Source: Betaproteobacteria bacterium (GTDB lineage: Bacteria; Pseudomonadota; Gammaproteobacteria; Burkholderiales; Casimicrobiaceae). From it: 40,088 bases of DNA. Below, piece after piece: positions 1 through 7,816 of this stretch (its first letter is position 1; every line of letters begins with the position of its first letter). Made by a program: the position numbers and the translations under genes. The stretch spans positions 1 through 40,088 of the forward strand of contig VBCY01000202.1 of assembly GCA_005882995.1 (NCBI GenBank), read 5' to 3'. The notes beneath the pieces are model-generated. The model had not been told where the DNA came from, did no database searches, and worked only from the letters and a program-made list of their open reading frames with translations.

Positions 1-64
1 GACCGATCTCTCGCTGCGCCTCGAGCACGCGCGGAACGGCAGAACGCTGGCAATTTCAGCATGA
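1..64 (+). CDS. tsaE: C-terminal tail of TsaE-like tRNA threonylcarbamoyladenosine ATPase (partial)
   Basis: Only the last 20 codons are inside the window, read from base 2 to a TGA at 62-64. The visible residues (TDLSLRLEHARNGRTLAISA) resemble the closing beta-strands of TsaE, the ATPase of the t6A tRNA modification complex, where a D-I/L-x-L segment and a G-R-x-L-x-I-x-A strand end the protein. The gene lies 17 bases before amiC; tsaE-amiC is a very common proteobacterial order, which is much of the reason for the call. The fragment is too short for certainty and no catalytic residue is visible. Confidence 0.55.
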   Translation, partial: TDLSLRLEHARNGRTLAISA

Positions 65-81
65 AGGCCAACGGCTAACGC

Positions 82-1353
82 ATGCCTCGAACAACGGCCG
101 TCGTCAGCATTTCACTCGCGCGTCGGCGCCTGTTTCAATGGCTCACGGTGCCTGCGGCGCAATGGTTGCTGCCATCGAACTTGTTCGCTTCTAGCATCGC
201 TTCGGCGCGGCTCTGGCCTGCGCAGGAGTACACGCGGTTGATCATCGAGTCAGTAACTCCGCTGGGTTTTCAATGGATGACCATGCGCAATCTGGAGCGG
301 CTGTTGCTCGATCTCGACGGCGTCGAAATGAGTTTTGAGCTGGTGCAGCTTCCGCAACTGGTCCATCCCGACGACCCCTACATTCAGGCGATCCGCGTGG
401 CTCCTTTGAAGCCTGGTGTGATGCGAATCGTGCTCGATCTCAAAACCGAAGTGAATCCGCAGATCTTCGCATTGAAGCCCTTTGCCGATCACGCCCATCG
501 CATCGTTCTCGACCTCTATCCATTGACGCCTCCGGACCCGTTGATGGCGCTGCTCCAAGCTGATCCCAATGCACGCGAATACGCGCCCAGACCGGGCGCC
601 GCCGATCGACCGGCGACCGCGCCGGAGCCTCGACCGCCAGCGTCCCGAAGCGAAGTGCGGCGCAAGATCGTCATCGCAATCGATCCGGGGCATGGAGGCG
701 AGGATCCGGGCGCGATCGGGCGGCGCGGCACCTACGAGAAAAACGTCACCCTTGCCATTGCGCGCAAGCTCAGGAGCCTGATCGACGGGGAACCGGGCAT
801 GCGCGCAATGCTCACTCGCGATGACGACTATTTCGTTGCTCTGCACGTGCGCGTGCAAAAGGCGCGACGAGTCCAGGCCGATCTCTTCGTGTCGATCCAC
901 GCCGATGCCTTCAGCACGCCCAGCGCGCACGGCTCATCGGTCTTCGCGCTTTCCGAACACGGCGCTACCAGCGCAGCGGCTCGCTGGCTTGCTCAGCGCG
1001 AGAACGAGGCGGACTTGATCGGCGGAGTGAATCTCGACAGCAGGGATCCGCTGCTCGCGAGGACGCTGCTCGACTTGTCTCAGACGGCGCAGATCAATGA
1101 CAGTCTACGCGTCGGGCGCTCCGTCCTCGACGGCATCGGTACCATCAACGCGCTGCACAAAGGCAGCGTCGAACAGGCCGGCTTCGCCGTGCTAAAGGCG
1201 CCCGACATCCCTTCGATCCTGATCGAGGCCGCATTCATCTCCAATCCCGAGGAAGAGATGAAATTGAGGAGCGAGCGTCAGCAACAACGCTTTGCCGAGT
1301 CGATCTTCGGCGGCATCAAACACTACTTTTCGCCCAGACTGGCCCGCGGTTGA
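82..1353 (+). CDS. amiC: N-acetylmuramoyl-L-alanine amidase with AMIN domain
   Basis: This is a periplasmic zinc amidase that cleaves the peptide stem from MurNAc and takes part in septal peptidoglycan splitting. The 423-residue product begins with a basic stretch, ARRRLFQW at residues 13-20, followed by a hydrophobic segment. That stretch fits a twin-arginine (R-R-x-F) signal, as in AmiC of enterics. An AMIN domain follows (about 48-147), then a Pro/Ala/Arg-rich linker (about 160-193) and an Amidase_3 domain (195-418). Zinc ligands are visible as H204 (DPGHGG), E219 (TYEKN) and H273 (SIHAD), and the catalytic Glu is E382 (ILIEAAFISN). Length is typical. It sits directly behind tsaE. The gene usually found next, mutL, is replaced here by an exosortase. 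Confidence 0.93.
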   Translation: MPRTTAVVSISLARRRLFQWLTVPAAQWLLPSNLFASSIASARLWPAQEYTRLIIESVTPLGFQWMTMRNLERLLLDLDGVEMSFELVQLPQLVHPDDPYIQAIRVAPLKPGVMRIVLDLKTEVNPQIFALKPFADHAHRIVLDLYPLTPPDPLMALLQADPNAREYAPRPGAADRPATAPEPRPPASRSEVRRKIVIAIDPGHGGEDPGAIGRRGTYEKNVTLAIARKLRSLIDGEPGMRAMLTRDDDYFVALHVRVQKARRVQADLFVSIHADAFSTPSAHGSSVFALSEHGATSAAARWLAQRENEADLIGGVNLDSRDPLLARTLLDLSQTAQINDSLRVGRSVLDGIGTINALHKGSVEQAGFAVLKAPDIPSILIEAAFISNPEEEMKLRSERQQQRFAESIFGGIKHYFSPRLARG

Positions 1354-1407
1354 ATGCCGCGCGTCCCGCCGGAGCTCCGATCGGCACTCGCGTAGAATGG
1401 CGGCCCC

Positions 1408-1905
1408 ATGGTCAGATTCTTCATCTGGTTTCTGGTGTTGCAAGCGGGGCTTTTCGGCCTCGAGCTGACTCCCTGGGTACAGCAGTGGTTTGTCGTTCCG
1501 TGGACTAATACACTGGCGACGGTCTCTGCGGATCTCGTCAAGCTTTTCGATCCGCAGGTCATCTCCCAGGGCAAGATCCTGCGGAGCACCAGCAACGGCT
1601 TCGCGGTCGCCATCGAGGCAGGGTGCAACGGAGTCGAAGCCACGATCGTGCTCATCGCCGCGATTTTTTCTTTTCCCGCGCCTTGGAATCGCAAGCTTCT
1701 CGGTCTGGCGCTCGGCATTGTCGCGGTGCAAGGGCTCAACATCGTTCGAGTCATAAGCCTCTTCTATCTGGGCCAATGGAATTTCAGCGTGTTTCAGTGG
1801 GCGCACCTCTATGTCTGGCAGGCTCTGATCATGCTCGACGTGCTGATCGTGTGGCTGCTGTGGGTGCGCACCCTGCCGCTCGGCGCTCGTCCCGTCGCCG
1901 CCTAG
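1408..1905 (+). CDS. xrtH: Exosortase H (IPTLxxWG-CTERM sorting enzyme)
   Basis: This is an integral-membrane cysteine transpeptidase-like enzyme of the exosortase family, which recognises and processes C-terminal sorting signals of exported proteins. The 165-residue product is nearly all hydrophobic helices. The three exosortase catalytic residues are all visible: C73 in EAGCNGVE, R114 in NIVRVISL, and H133 in WAHLYVWQ. The short length, the absence of extra domains, and the downstream membrane partner point to the XrtH subfamily rather than the longer XrtA/EpsH type. A cargo with a matching C-terminal signal is encoded at 37233-38126. The next gene begins 2 bases after the stop, so the two are cotranslated. 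The ATG at 1408 lacks a strong ribosome site. Confidence 0.88.
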   Translation: MVRFFIWFLVLQAGLFGLELTPWVQQWFVVPWTNTLATVSADLVKLFDPQVISQGKILRSTSNGFAVAIEAGCNGVEATIVLIAAIFSFPAPWNRKLLGLALGIVAVQGLNIVRVISLFYLGQWNFSVFQWAHLYVWQALIMLDVLIVWLLWVRTLPLGARPVAA

Positions 1906-1907
1906 AC

Positions 1908-2504
1908 ATGCGCGCCAGTCCGCTCGCGCGCTTTGTTCTGCAGGTCGCGGCATGGCTGCCGCTAACTTTCGCCGTGTGGTATCTCGCTGCGCCATTGCTG
2001 GTGTGGCCGGTGGCCCTGCTCGCAGAGTTGTTCACAAGGACTGCATTCGGCGATCTCGTCAGGAGCGTCGAGCAAAACGGGGCGCTGCTCACCTTCGTCA
2101 CTTCGCTTAAGCCTGCCAGCGCGAATGCCGCGGGAGATGCGAGGGCCGTGTTATCGGTCGAGAGCAACGTGCTGCTCTTCTCCTTTGGGTTGCCGATGCT
2201 CGCTGCTCTGATTCTCGCGGCGCGTGAGCCGCATGTCGTTCGTCACCTCGTTATCGGATATGCCGTCCTGCTCCCATGTCAGACCTGGGGCGTGGTCGCG
2301 GACTTTCTGAAGAACATAGCCATCGTGGCGGGTCCCGCGGTCGCCGCGCAGACCAACTTCAACGCGTGGCAACGGGAAGCGATCGCTTTTTCCTACCAGT
2401 TCGGCACGCTGATCATGCCGACCGTCGCTCCGGCGATTGTGTGGGTGCTCATGCACCGGCGCTTTCTGGAGAACTTCGCAGGCAATCGCCGAGTTGCCGT
2501 CTAA
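1908..2504 (+). CDS. Exosortase H-associated membrane protein
   Basis: This 198-residue membrane protein starts 2 bases after the xrtH stop. It carries hydrophobic segments near residues 8-42, 85-102, 107-128 and 160-180, with an extra-membrane loop (about 45-80) between the first and second. Proteins of this size and topology directly downstream of xrtH are known as exosortase H-associated membrane proteins; their biochemical role is not established. I chose the ATG at 1908 because upstream codons in the frame overlap xrtH and encode a basic, non-membrane sequence. The 3' end overlaps the convergent acyl-CoA synthetase gene by 4 bases. The family call rests on context and topology; no catalytic motif is visible. 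Confidence 0.75.
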   Translation: MRASPLARFVLQVAAWLPLTFAVWYLAAPLLVWPVALLAELFTRTAFGDLVRSVEQNGALLTFVTSLKPASANAAGDARAVLSVESNVLLFSFGLPMLAALILAAREPHVVRHLVIGYAVLLPCQTWGVVADFLKNIAIVAGPAVAAQTNFNAWQREAIAFSYQFGTLIMPTVAPAIVWVLMHRRFLENFAGNRRVAV

Positions 2505-4150
2505 CGCGTTGCATCAGTCCCGCTCTCACGCTCGCGCAGCACCCGGCGCTGAACTTTGCCGGTCGTGGTCATCGGCAGCGCATCGATGAATTCGATGGCC
2601 TTCGGGTACTCGTAGGGTGCCAGGAACCTGCGGACATGGCGCTGGATGTCTTCTTCCAGCGCTTGTGATGCGACCTGCCCGGGCGCAAGCACGATGAAGG
2701 CCTTGACGATATTTCCGCGTGTTTCGTCGGGGCTCGGCACCACGGCGGCGTTGGCCACGGCCGGGTGTCGCACCAGGCAGTTCTCTATCTCCGAAGGGCC
2801 GATACGGTATCCAGCCGCCTTGAACATGTCATCGGCGCGGCCCTGATACCACAGATCACCGTCGTCGTCTCGCTTTGCGAGGTCACCCGTGCGGCACCAT
2901 TCGCCGCTGAATTTTCTCGCGGTCGCTTCAGGGTTCTTGAAGTACTCGATAAAGAAAACCGGGTCCCGGTTGCCATCCGGCGCGAACCGATTGACGGCCA
3001 CTTCGCCCATTTCTCCGCTCGGTACTTCATTGCCATCGTCGTCGATCACCGCGATGCGATGGCCGGGATAGGGTCTTCCCATCGAGCCGGGCTTCGCCGG
3101 CCAAAGAGTATGTGAATTGCCGACGATGTAGTTCATCTCCGTCTGTCCGAACATCTCGTTGATGGTGACATCGAGGGCATGCTGGGCCCAGTCGAACACT
3201 GTCGTGCCGACCGCCTCGCCGGCGCTCATGATGCTGCGCAGTTTAAGCGCGTGGCGCGAGCGCGGCTCAGGAACGGCTTTCATCATCATCTTGAGCGCTG
3301 TCGGGAAGAGAAAGCTGTTTCTCACGCCGTACTTGCTCATAAGGGCGAGCGCGCGCTCGGGTTCAAAACGGCCGCGATAGCCGAGGATGGGAGTGCCGAA
3401 GTAGAGCGACGGAAGCAGCGCGTCCATGAGTCCGCCGGTCCAGGCCCAATCCGCGGGTGACCAGAACAGATCACCGTCCTGCGGAAACCCGTCGTGGGAA
3501 TGAACGAACCCTGGAAGATTGCCGAGCAGGCATTGATGCGGCATGAGCGCACCTTTGGGCGGTCCGGTCGTGCCGCTGGTGTAGACGAGCAGCGCCGGAT
3601 CGCTCGCCCGCGTCGCGCGAGGCGAGAATTCCGATGATGCGCGCTCGACAAGCGAGTCCCAGTCGAGCGTCCACGCTTCACGAGCGCCTGCGACTCCGAT
3701 GACGTAGCGCAGCAACGGCAATTTGTCGCGGATGGGGACGAGATTGGGCAGGGAAGCCGGGTCGACGATAGCGACCTTCGCTTCAGAATCCTCAAGACGA
3801 TACTGGAGAGCATCGGGTCCAAACAAAAACGATAACGGCACCGCCACCGCGCCCAATTGATAGCAGGCGACGTGCGCAATTGCAGTCTCGAGGCGCTGCG
3901 GGAGCATGATCGCTACCTTGTCGCCGCCTTCGACCGTCAGGGCCGCTAGCGCGTTGGAGATGCGAGCGGCCGCCTCACGCAAATTGTCGAAGCTCAGGCG
4001 CGAGGTGGCGCCGTTTTCGTCTTCCCAGTGCAAAGCGATGCGCGACGGGTCCGATGCGTGCCTGCGAAAGACCGCCGAACCGATATTGAAATCAGCGGGC
4101 ACGCTCCAGCGATGACTGGAGCAGATCTCGCGATAACGATCGATGGCCAT
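2501..4150 (-). CDS. AMP-forming acyl-CoA synthetase (medium-chain type)
   Basis: This adenylate-forming enzyme activates a carboxylic acid to an acyl-AMP and then an acyl-CoA in the cytoplasm. The 549-residue product has the ATP/AMP signature YTSGTTGPPKG at 190-200, the adenine-binding motif GQTEMN, the W-x-R-T-G-D motif with the hinge region following it, and a C-terminal catalytic Lys (K532 in TTTGKVQRR). The DDMFKAAGYRIGPSEIE stretch and overall length resemble medium-chain acyl-CoA or acetyl-CoA-like synthetases, but the substrate cannot be read from sequence. The start is placed at the ATG at 4150 (MAIDRYREI). It lies 8 bases after the upstream PilZ-like gene's stop, which suggests one transcript; a longer reading frame would overlap that gene. 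Confidence 0.88.
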   Translation of the reverse strand: MAIDRYREICSSHRWSVPADFNIGSAVFRRHASDPSRIALHWEDENGATSRLSFDNLREAAARISNALAALTVEGGDKVAIMLPQRLETAIAHVACYQLGAVAVPLSFLFGPDALQYRLEDSEAKVAIVDPASLPNLVPIRDKLPLLRYVIGVAGAREAWTLDWDSLVERASSEFSPRATRASDPALLVYTSGTTGPPKGALMPHQCLLGNLPGFVHSHDGFPQDGDLFWSPADWAWTGGLMDALLPSLYFGTPILGYRGRFEPERALALMSKYGVRNSFLFPTALKMMMKAVPEPRSRHALKLRSIMSAGEAVGTTVFDWAQHALDVTINEMFGQTEMNYIVGNSHTLWPAKPGSMGRPYPGHRIAVIDDDGNEVPSGEMGEVAVNRFAPDGNRDPVFFIEYFKNPEATARKFSGEWCRTGDLAKRDDDGDLWYQGRADDMFKAAGYRIGPSEIENCLVRHPAVANAAVVPSPDETRGNIVKAFIVLAPGQVASQALEEDIQRHVRRFLAPYEYPKAIEFIDALPMTTTGKVQRRVLRERESGTDATR

Positions 4151-4158
4151 CGCACTAT

Positions 4159-5850
4159 TCAAGGGCTCTCGGGTCCGGTCTGTACCGATTGATCGAGCGG
4201 CTCCACGATCGCCCAGATCCATTCCGGTTGCTGCTCAAGCAGTCGCCCGAAAGCGATGCGATGCGACGACTTGGCGACGCTCATGAGCAGTCGCTTCCCG
4301 GGCTGGTATTCCCCCGCCGGAACAATCAGTGTCCGGATCGGCGTGTCGGTGCTGCGCTTTTTTAGTGACAGAAACAGGCCTTGAAAGGTTCGGTGGTGGA
4401 TGGTGGTTGCCTCACCGTCGACGAAGTAGTCTGCGTCGCCTCGCTTTGAAGTCGAAAGATCGACTCCCACAAGGTTGCTGGCGATGATCTGCAACCCCAG
4501 CTCGGCCCGTTCGCTGGTGAGCCGCTTCATGCGACGCACGATGCCAAGCGTCCACAGCGACTCTCCTTGCGCGCGAATGGCCACCAGCGTTCCCAGCGTC
4601 ACCGCGGTGATCACATTCATGGCCGCGACCAGTCGATAGCCCGTCTGTGAAACGTCGCGTACCTGCCACGCGCCGCCGGGTGCCGCGTAGCTCACGAGTC
4701 GCCTTCGCACCATCTCCTGTGCACGCGCATTTTCGTTTCGCAGGCGCCCGAAGGTTGCGATCTCCAGCGTGCCACCGAAGCTGCCGCTGTGCGGCGTGGG
4801 CTCCGCTACCCGGCTCGCGTCCTCGTCGCGCAAAAAGCCGGAGATTTTGGTGAAGCCGACGATCGCATCCACCTGCCCGGACGCCGACTGACGCTCTCCT
4901 CGACGCGTTACCGGCCGAAACTCGGGATCGATCTGGCCGGCAAGTTTCGTCAAGAGATTGAGCTGGTCGGCACGACGCGACGCCTTGTCCGATAGCGGGT
5001 CGTTGCGTACTTTCTGCTCGAGCATGACGACGTTCTGCATGAGCATTGCATGCATCGGTTGCGTGTCGAGGAACAGCACGCGGCCTTCCAGAGGCTGCGC
5101 GGTCCGGCGCCGAAGTCCCGTGCGCTCAGCCAAATCGACGTAGAAACTGGAGATAGTCTGGGGTTCCAGATTGAGTCGCAGCGGCGCACACCATTCCGAG
5201 AGCTGCGAGGCCACCCATTCGACATGCCGCGGCGAAAGGTTGCCCGCGTTCATGAGTTGCAGCAACAGCACGCGCAGATATTCCTGTTCGATCGTGGTGA
5301 GCACGCCGTCCGGAAGCGCGGCGACCGGGACTCTTTCGATTTGCTCGGTGCATGCCCTCTGGAAGAGGGCGTGGAGGTCCCCCCAACGTGCAGGAATCCA
5401 TTGTTCGTATCGGTAGAGGCGGATTTTTACGTCGAGACCCTGATGCATGATCTGACGAGCGACCAGCTCTGCGAGAAGCGCTTGCCACTTGTTGCTCTGC
5501 GCGCGGCTGGTGACATCGCCGCCGAATGCCTGATAACACAACAGGAATCCCTGCGTCAGATCGAACAGAGCCTGCCAGATCTGGCTTTCAATACGACTGG
5601 ACCGGTTGCCGTGCTCCAGATACTGAGCCGTCAAGCTCCGTCGTAGCGGCTCGCTGAGCGCATCGAGGTGAAAGACAGCCTCCAGACACGATGGGGTGCG
5701 GATCGCGTCACGTTTGGCCAATGCTCCGAGCTCGGTTATCAACGCTGCATGGGTTCCCTGGGGGTCATTGGCCGGAAATGACGCGAGCCATCGCTCGACC
5801 GATTTCCTGTCCGCGAAGGGTTCTCTGGCTGACTTTCCAAATCCGAACAT
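4159..5850 (-). CDS. Conserved protein with PilZ-like C-terminal region, possible c-di-GMP receptor
   Basis: The 563-residue product has no signal peptide or membrane helix. Residues 1-290 are largely helical and Leu/Gln/Arg-rich. The C-terminal half shows features of a PilZ domain: an R-x-x-x-R element at 316-320 and D-V-S-Q-T-G at 399-404, matching the family's (D/N)-x-S-x-x-G, followed by strands (LVAIRAQ, WTLGIVRRMKR, LGLQII) in PilZ-like order. The spacing between the two elements is longer than in a compact PilZ domain, so an insertion must be assumed. By family knowledge such a protein would bind cyclic di-GMP; that is inference. It is the first gene of a probable two-gene unit with the acyl-CoA synthetase. 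No clear ribosome site precedes the ATG. Confidence 0.6.
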   Translation of the reverse strand: MFGFGKSAREPFADRKSVERWLASFPANDPQGTHAALITELGALAKRDAIRTPSCLEAVFHLDALSEPLRRSLTAQYLEHGNRSSRIESQIWQALFDLTQGFLLCYQAFGGDVTSRAQSNKWQALLAELVARQIMHQGLDVKIRLYRYEQWIPARWGDLHALFQRACTEQIERVPVAALPDGVLTTIEQEYLRVLLLQLMNAGNLSPRHVEWVASQLSEWCAPLRLNLEPQTISSFYVDLAERTGLRRRTAQPLEGRVLFLDTQPMHAMLMQNVVMLEQKVRNDPLSDKASRRADQLNLLTKLAGQIDPEFRPVTRRGERQSASGQVDAIVGFTKISGFLRDEDASRVAEPTPHSGSFGGTLEIATFGRLRNENARAQEMVRRRLVSYAAPGGAWQVRDVSQTGYRLVAAMNVITAVTLGTLVAIRAQGESLWTLGIVRRMKRLTSERAELGLQIIASNLVGVDLSTSKRGDADYFVDGEATTIHHRTFQGLFLSLKKRSTDTPIRTLIVPAGEYQPGKRLLMSVAKSSHRIAFGRLLEQQPEWIWAIVEPLDQSVQTGPESP

Positions 5851-6260
5851 GCGATTGAACTATGGTCTGTACTGTCGGTCGGGCATTGATCAGGTTGCGG
5901 GACGGCCCGCTAGACCTCCATTGGAGCGGAGCAAGCGTAGGCGTGCCGCCGCGCTTTGGCAACGCCGTCCCTCCCATTGAAACTCGTCGCCGAACTGAGG
6001 AAAGGCAATTCGGGCGAGCCGGTACGATCCTTGCACTATGCCAGTTGTGGTCAGCAGTTGGGCGGAGTCAAGGAGATGGAAAGCGCCGGAAGGTCTTGTT
6101 CCGCAAGCGGGTTTGGCGGACCGAGCGCCTCCCGGGGCAAGCCGCTTGAGCTTTTCATTCAGGGGCATGACGCGTTGCGGCGGCTTATGCCGTTGCGCGC
6201 CAAGCTGAAGGCGACAACCGATTTCTCTATACTTGTGGCACACAGGGCAAAGGAATTGTC
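5851..6260. other. Divergent intergenic region between the PilZ-like gene and the merR-type gene
   Basis: These 410 bases separate two divergent genes. Short open frames occur on both strands but have arbitrary composition, and I see no convincing gene. A TTGATCAGG sequence at about 5887 is only an FNR half-site. The one supportable element is a promoter-like pair just before the regulator gene, listed separately. No tRNA-like or strong terminator structure was seen. Confidence 0.5.
6205..6233 (+). promoter_or_regulatory. Sigma70-like promoter of the MerR-type gene
   Basis: A -10 element TATACT (6228-6233) lies 17 bases after a weak -35 CTGAAG (6205-6210). It would start transcription near 6240, giving a leader of about 20 bases before the ATG at 6261. 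The -10 matches five of six consensus bases and the -35 three of six. Confidence 0.4.
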
Positions 6261-7265
6261 ATGGGAATCTTGATTAAAGCGCCTACTCGTCGCAGCGACC
6301 CCGCACCGCATCTTGCCATGGCCGCAACGACTGGCGGCGGCGAAGCAAGAAATGCGCTGCATATCCGCGAAGTCGTGCGCATTACGGGACTGAGGCGCGA
6401 ACAACTCTACATGTGGCAGCGGCGGTACGGTTTCCCCAACCCCGCTCGCGACAGCTTCGGGGATCGCGTGTATCCACCGGACCAGGTGGCACGGCTCAAA
6501 GTCATCAAGCAGCTATTGTCGGAGGGCTGGCGCGCCGGCGCGGTGGTTCCGCTCGCGGAATCGGCCTTGCAATCGATGTTGGGCATCGCGGTCGAAGATC
6601 CTGCGCCGCTTCCGAGCGAGATCGAAACCGCCGTGAAACTCCTCGGTGAGCATCGCGTCGGCGAACTGCAGAACCATTTGTCGAAACTTCTCGTGGGTCA
6701 AGGCTTGCGCCGTTTTCTCGAGCAGACGCTCATTCCGCTCAACGAAGCGGTGCACGAGCACGTCGTGCGCGGCGACATGCAGAACTTCCAGGAACTGCGC
6801 TTCGCCGACCTCGCGCAACGTTTGCTGCGTGACGTGACGAGGTTGGTGCGCCCGACGCGCGAGGCGCGGCAGATTCTCGTCGCGACGCCGCCGAACGATC
6901 CCAACCAACTCGGGCTGGCAATTCTCGAGCTGCTTCTGTTCACCGAGGGCATCAATTGCCTCACACTGGGCAGCGGCGTGCCTGCGCAGGAGGTCGCCAG
7001 CGCGGCGCATGCCTACAAGGTCGCCATGGCGATCCTGCTGTTCGATCGCGGCATATCGGGGAAGATTGCCGGGCAGGAGATTCGTTCTCTGCGTGCTGCC
7101 TTGCCCGATGGACTGCCGTTGATTGTGAGCGGGCGAGCGGTCAACTTGCTGGCCAAGCCGATACCCAATGTCCGTACGGCCGCCGACTTCAGTTCCGTGA
7201 TGTCAGCAGTACGCGAGCTTGGCGTCCCGGCGAGTCCACCGCAGGAGCTGCAGCAGCGTGCTTGA
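6261..7265 (+). CDS. MerR-family regulator with degenerate cobalamin-binding-like domain
   Basis: This 334-residue DNA-binding regulator has a winged-helix MerR N-terminus at about 34-98 (HIREVVRITGLRREQLYMWQ, RVYPPDQVARL). A helical linker and a Rossmann-like C-terminal domain (about 203-325) give the CarH/LitR layout. In light-sensing relatives the C-terminal domain binds adenosylcobalamin through an Asp-x-His-x-x-Gly motif. Here the matching loop (residues 210-219, PPNDPNQLGLA) contains no His, so cobalamin binding by that ligand is unlikely. The start at 6261 is backed by AAAGGA a few bases upstream. The gene end overlaps a downstream small membrane-protein gene by 8 bases. Its targets are unknown; divergent promoters in the preceding gap are candidates. 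Confidence 0.85.
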   Translation: MGILIKAPTRRSDPAPHLAMAATTGGGEARNALHIREVVRITGLRREQLYMWQRRYGFPNPARDSFGDRVYPPDQVARLKVIKQLLSEGWRAGAVVPLAESALQSMLGIAVEDPAPLPSEIETAVKLLGEHRVGELQNHLSKLLVGQGLRRFLEQTLIPLNEAVHEHVVRGDMQNFQELRFADLAQRLLRDVTRLVRPTREARQILVATPPNDPNQLGLAILELLLFTEGINCLTLGSGVPAQEVASAAHAYKVAMAILLFDRGISGKIAGQEIRSLRAALPDGLPLIVSGRAVNLLAKPIPNVRTAADFSSVMSAVRELGVPASPPQELQQRA

Positions 7266-7395
7266 AACAGCGATCGGGCGTTTTCCGTTGCGGGTGATCG
7301 CGTTGATCGCGATCACCGCGCTCGGTTACGTCGTCTGGCGAGGTTACCAGCAACCGGAGTTGATCCTCGACTTCGCCAACCTGCCGTTCTGCTAA
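7258..7395 (+). CDS. Small single-span membrane protein overlapping the MerR-type gene
   Basis: This 45-residue product is read from a GTG at 7258 to TAA at 7393-7395. It has one hydrophobic helix (about residues 11-26, LRVIALIAITALGYVVW) and a short tail ending in LILDFANLPFC. The start overlaps the last 8 bases of the preceding regulator gene. An AGGAG at 7243-7247 sits 10 bases before the GTG, so the peptide is probably translated by coupling. The tail (Leu-Asp-Phe-Ala-Asn ending in Cys) looks like that of small conserved betaproteobacterial membrane proteins, but I cannot give it a name or function. Confidence 0.65.
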   Translation: MLETAIGRFPLRVIALIAITALGYVVWRGYQQPELILDFANLPFC

Positions 7396-7411
7396 GGTCT
7401 GCGAACAAGCC

Positions 7412-7816
7412 CTAAGGAAAGAGCTGTCGCAACTTTCGCCGGTCCCGCTTGGTCGGCCGGCCCGACCACCGAGGCGCGACCGCCGCGGCAGCTCTTCGGC
7501 GCAACACTTCCTCTTCGCGTGCAGCAATGCTCCCGGCCGCTTCCGAGTAGAGGAGCGCTGCTGCCGTAGCGCTGCCGCGCCGATCCGAGATTCCGGTGAC
7601 AACGACGTCCCAGATGAGGCCGTCTCGTCGCATCGTAACCCGCTGCCCAAGCCTGACCTCGTGCGCCGGCTTGACCCGTTCACCGTCGATCCTCGCCTGT
7701 CCCGTACTTATCGCCTGCGCCGCGAGGCTGCGCGTTTTGCAAAAGCGTGCCGCCCACAACCACTTGTCGAAGCGGGTGCGCTCCGATGAGAGGACCACCT
7801 CATCGGTCTTGCGCAT
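7412..7816 (-). CDS. hslR: S4-domain RNA-binding heat shock protein Hsp15
   Basis: Hsp15 binds free 50S ribosomal subunits that carry stalled nascent chains and helps recycle them. The 134-residue product opens with an S4 RNA-binding domain (residues 14-60: RFDKWLWAARFCKTRSLAAQAI, then the V-x-P-x-x-x-V-x-x-G turn region). A basic, Arg-rich C-terminal extension ending in GRPTKRDRRKLRQ follows, as in HslR. The length matches the family. Its start overlaps the end of paiB by 17 bases, placing it last in a minus-strand run that includes paiB and the proteasome homologue. Confidence 0.9.
   Translation of the reverse strand: MRKTDEVVLSSERTRFDKWLWAARFCKTRSLAAQAISTGQARIDGERVKPAHEVRLGQRVTMRRDGLIWDVVVTGISDRRGSATAAALLYSEAAGSIAAREEEVLRRRAAAAVAPRWSGRPTKRDRRKLRQLFP

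Noticed and set aside
5886-5899. TTGATCAGGTTGCG in the gap before the MerR-type gene
   Set aside because: Only one half-site matches; the second half does not fit TCAA.
5956-6273. 105-codon frame in the merR upstream gap
   Set aside because: It overlaps the regulator's promoter and start in another frame, with no ribosome site or recognisable motif.
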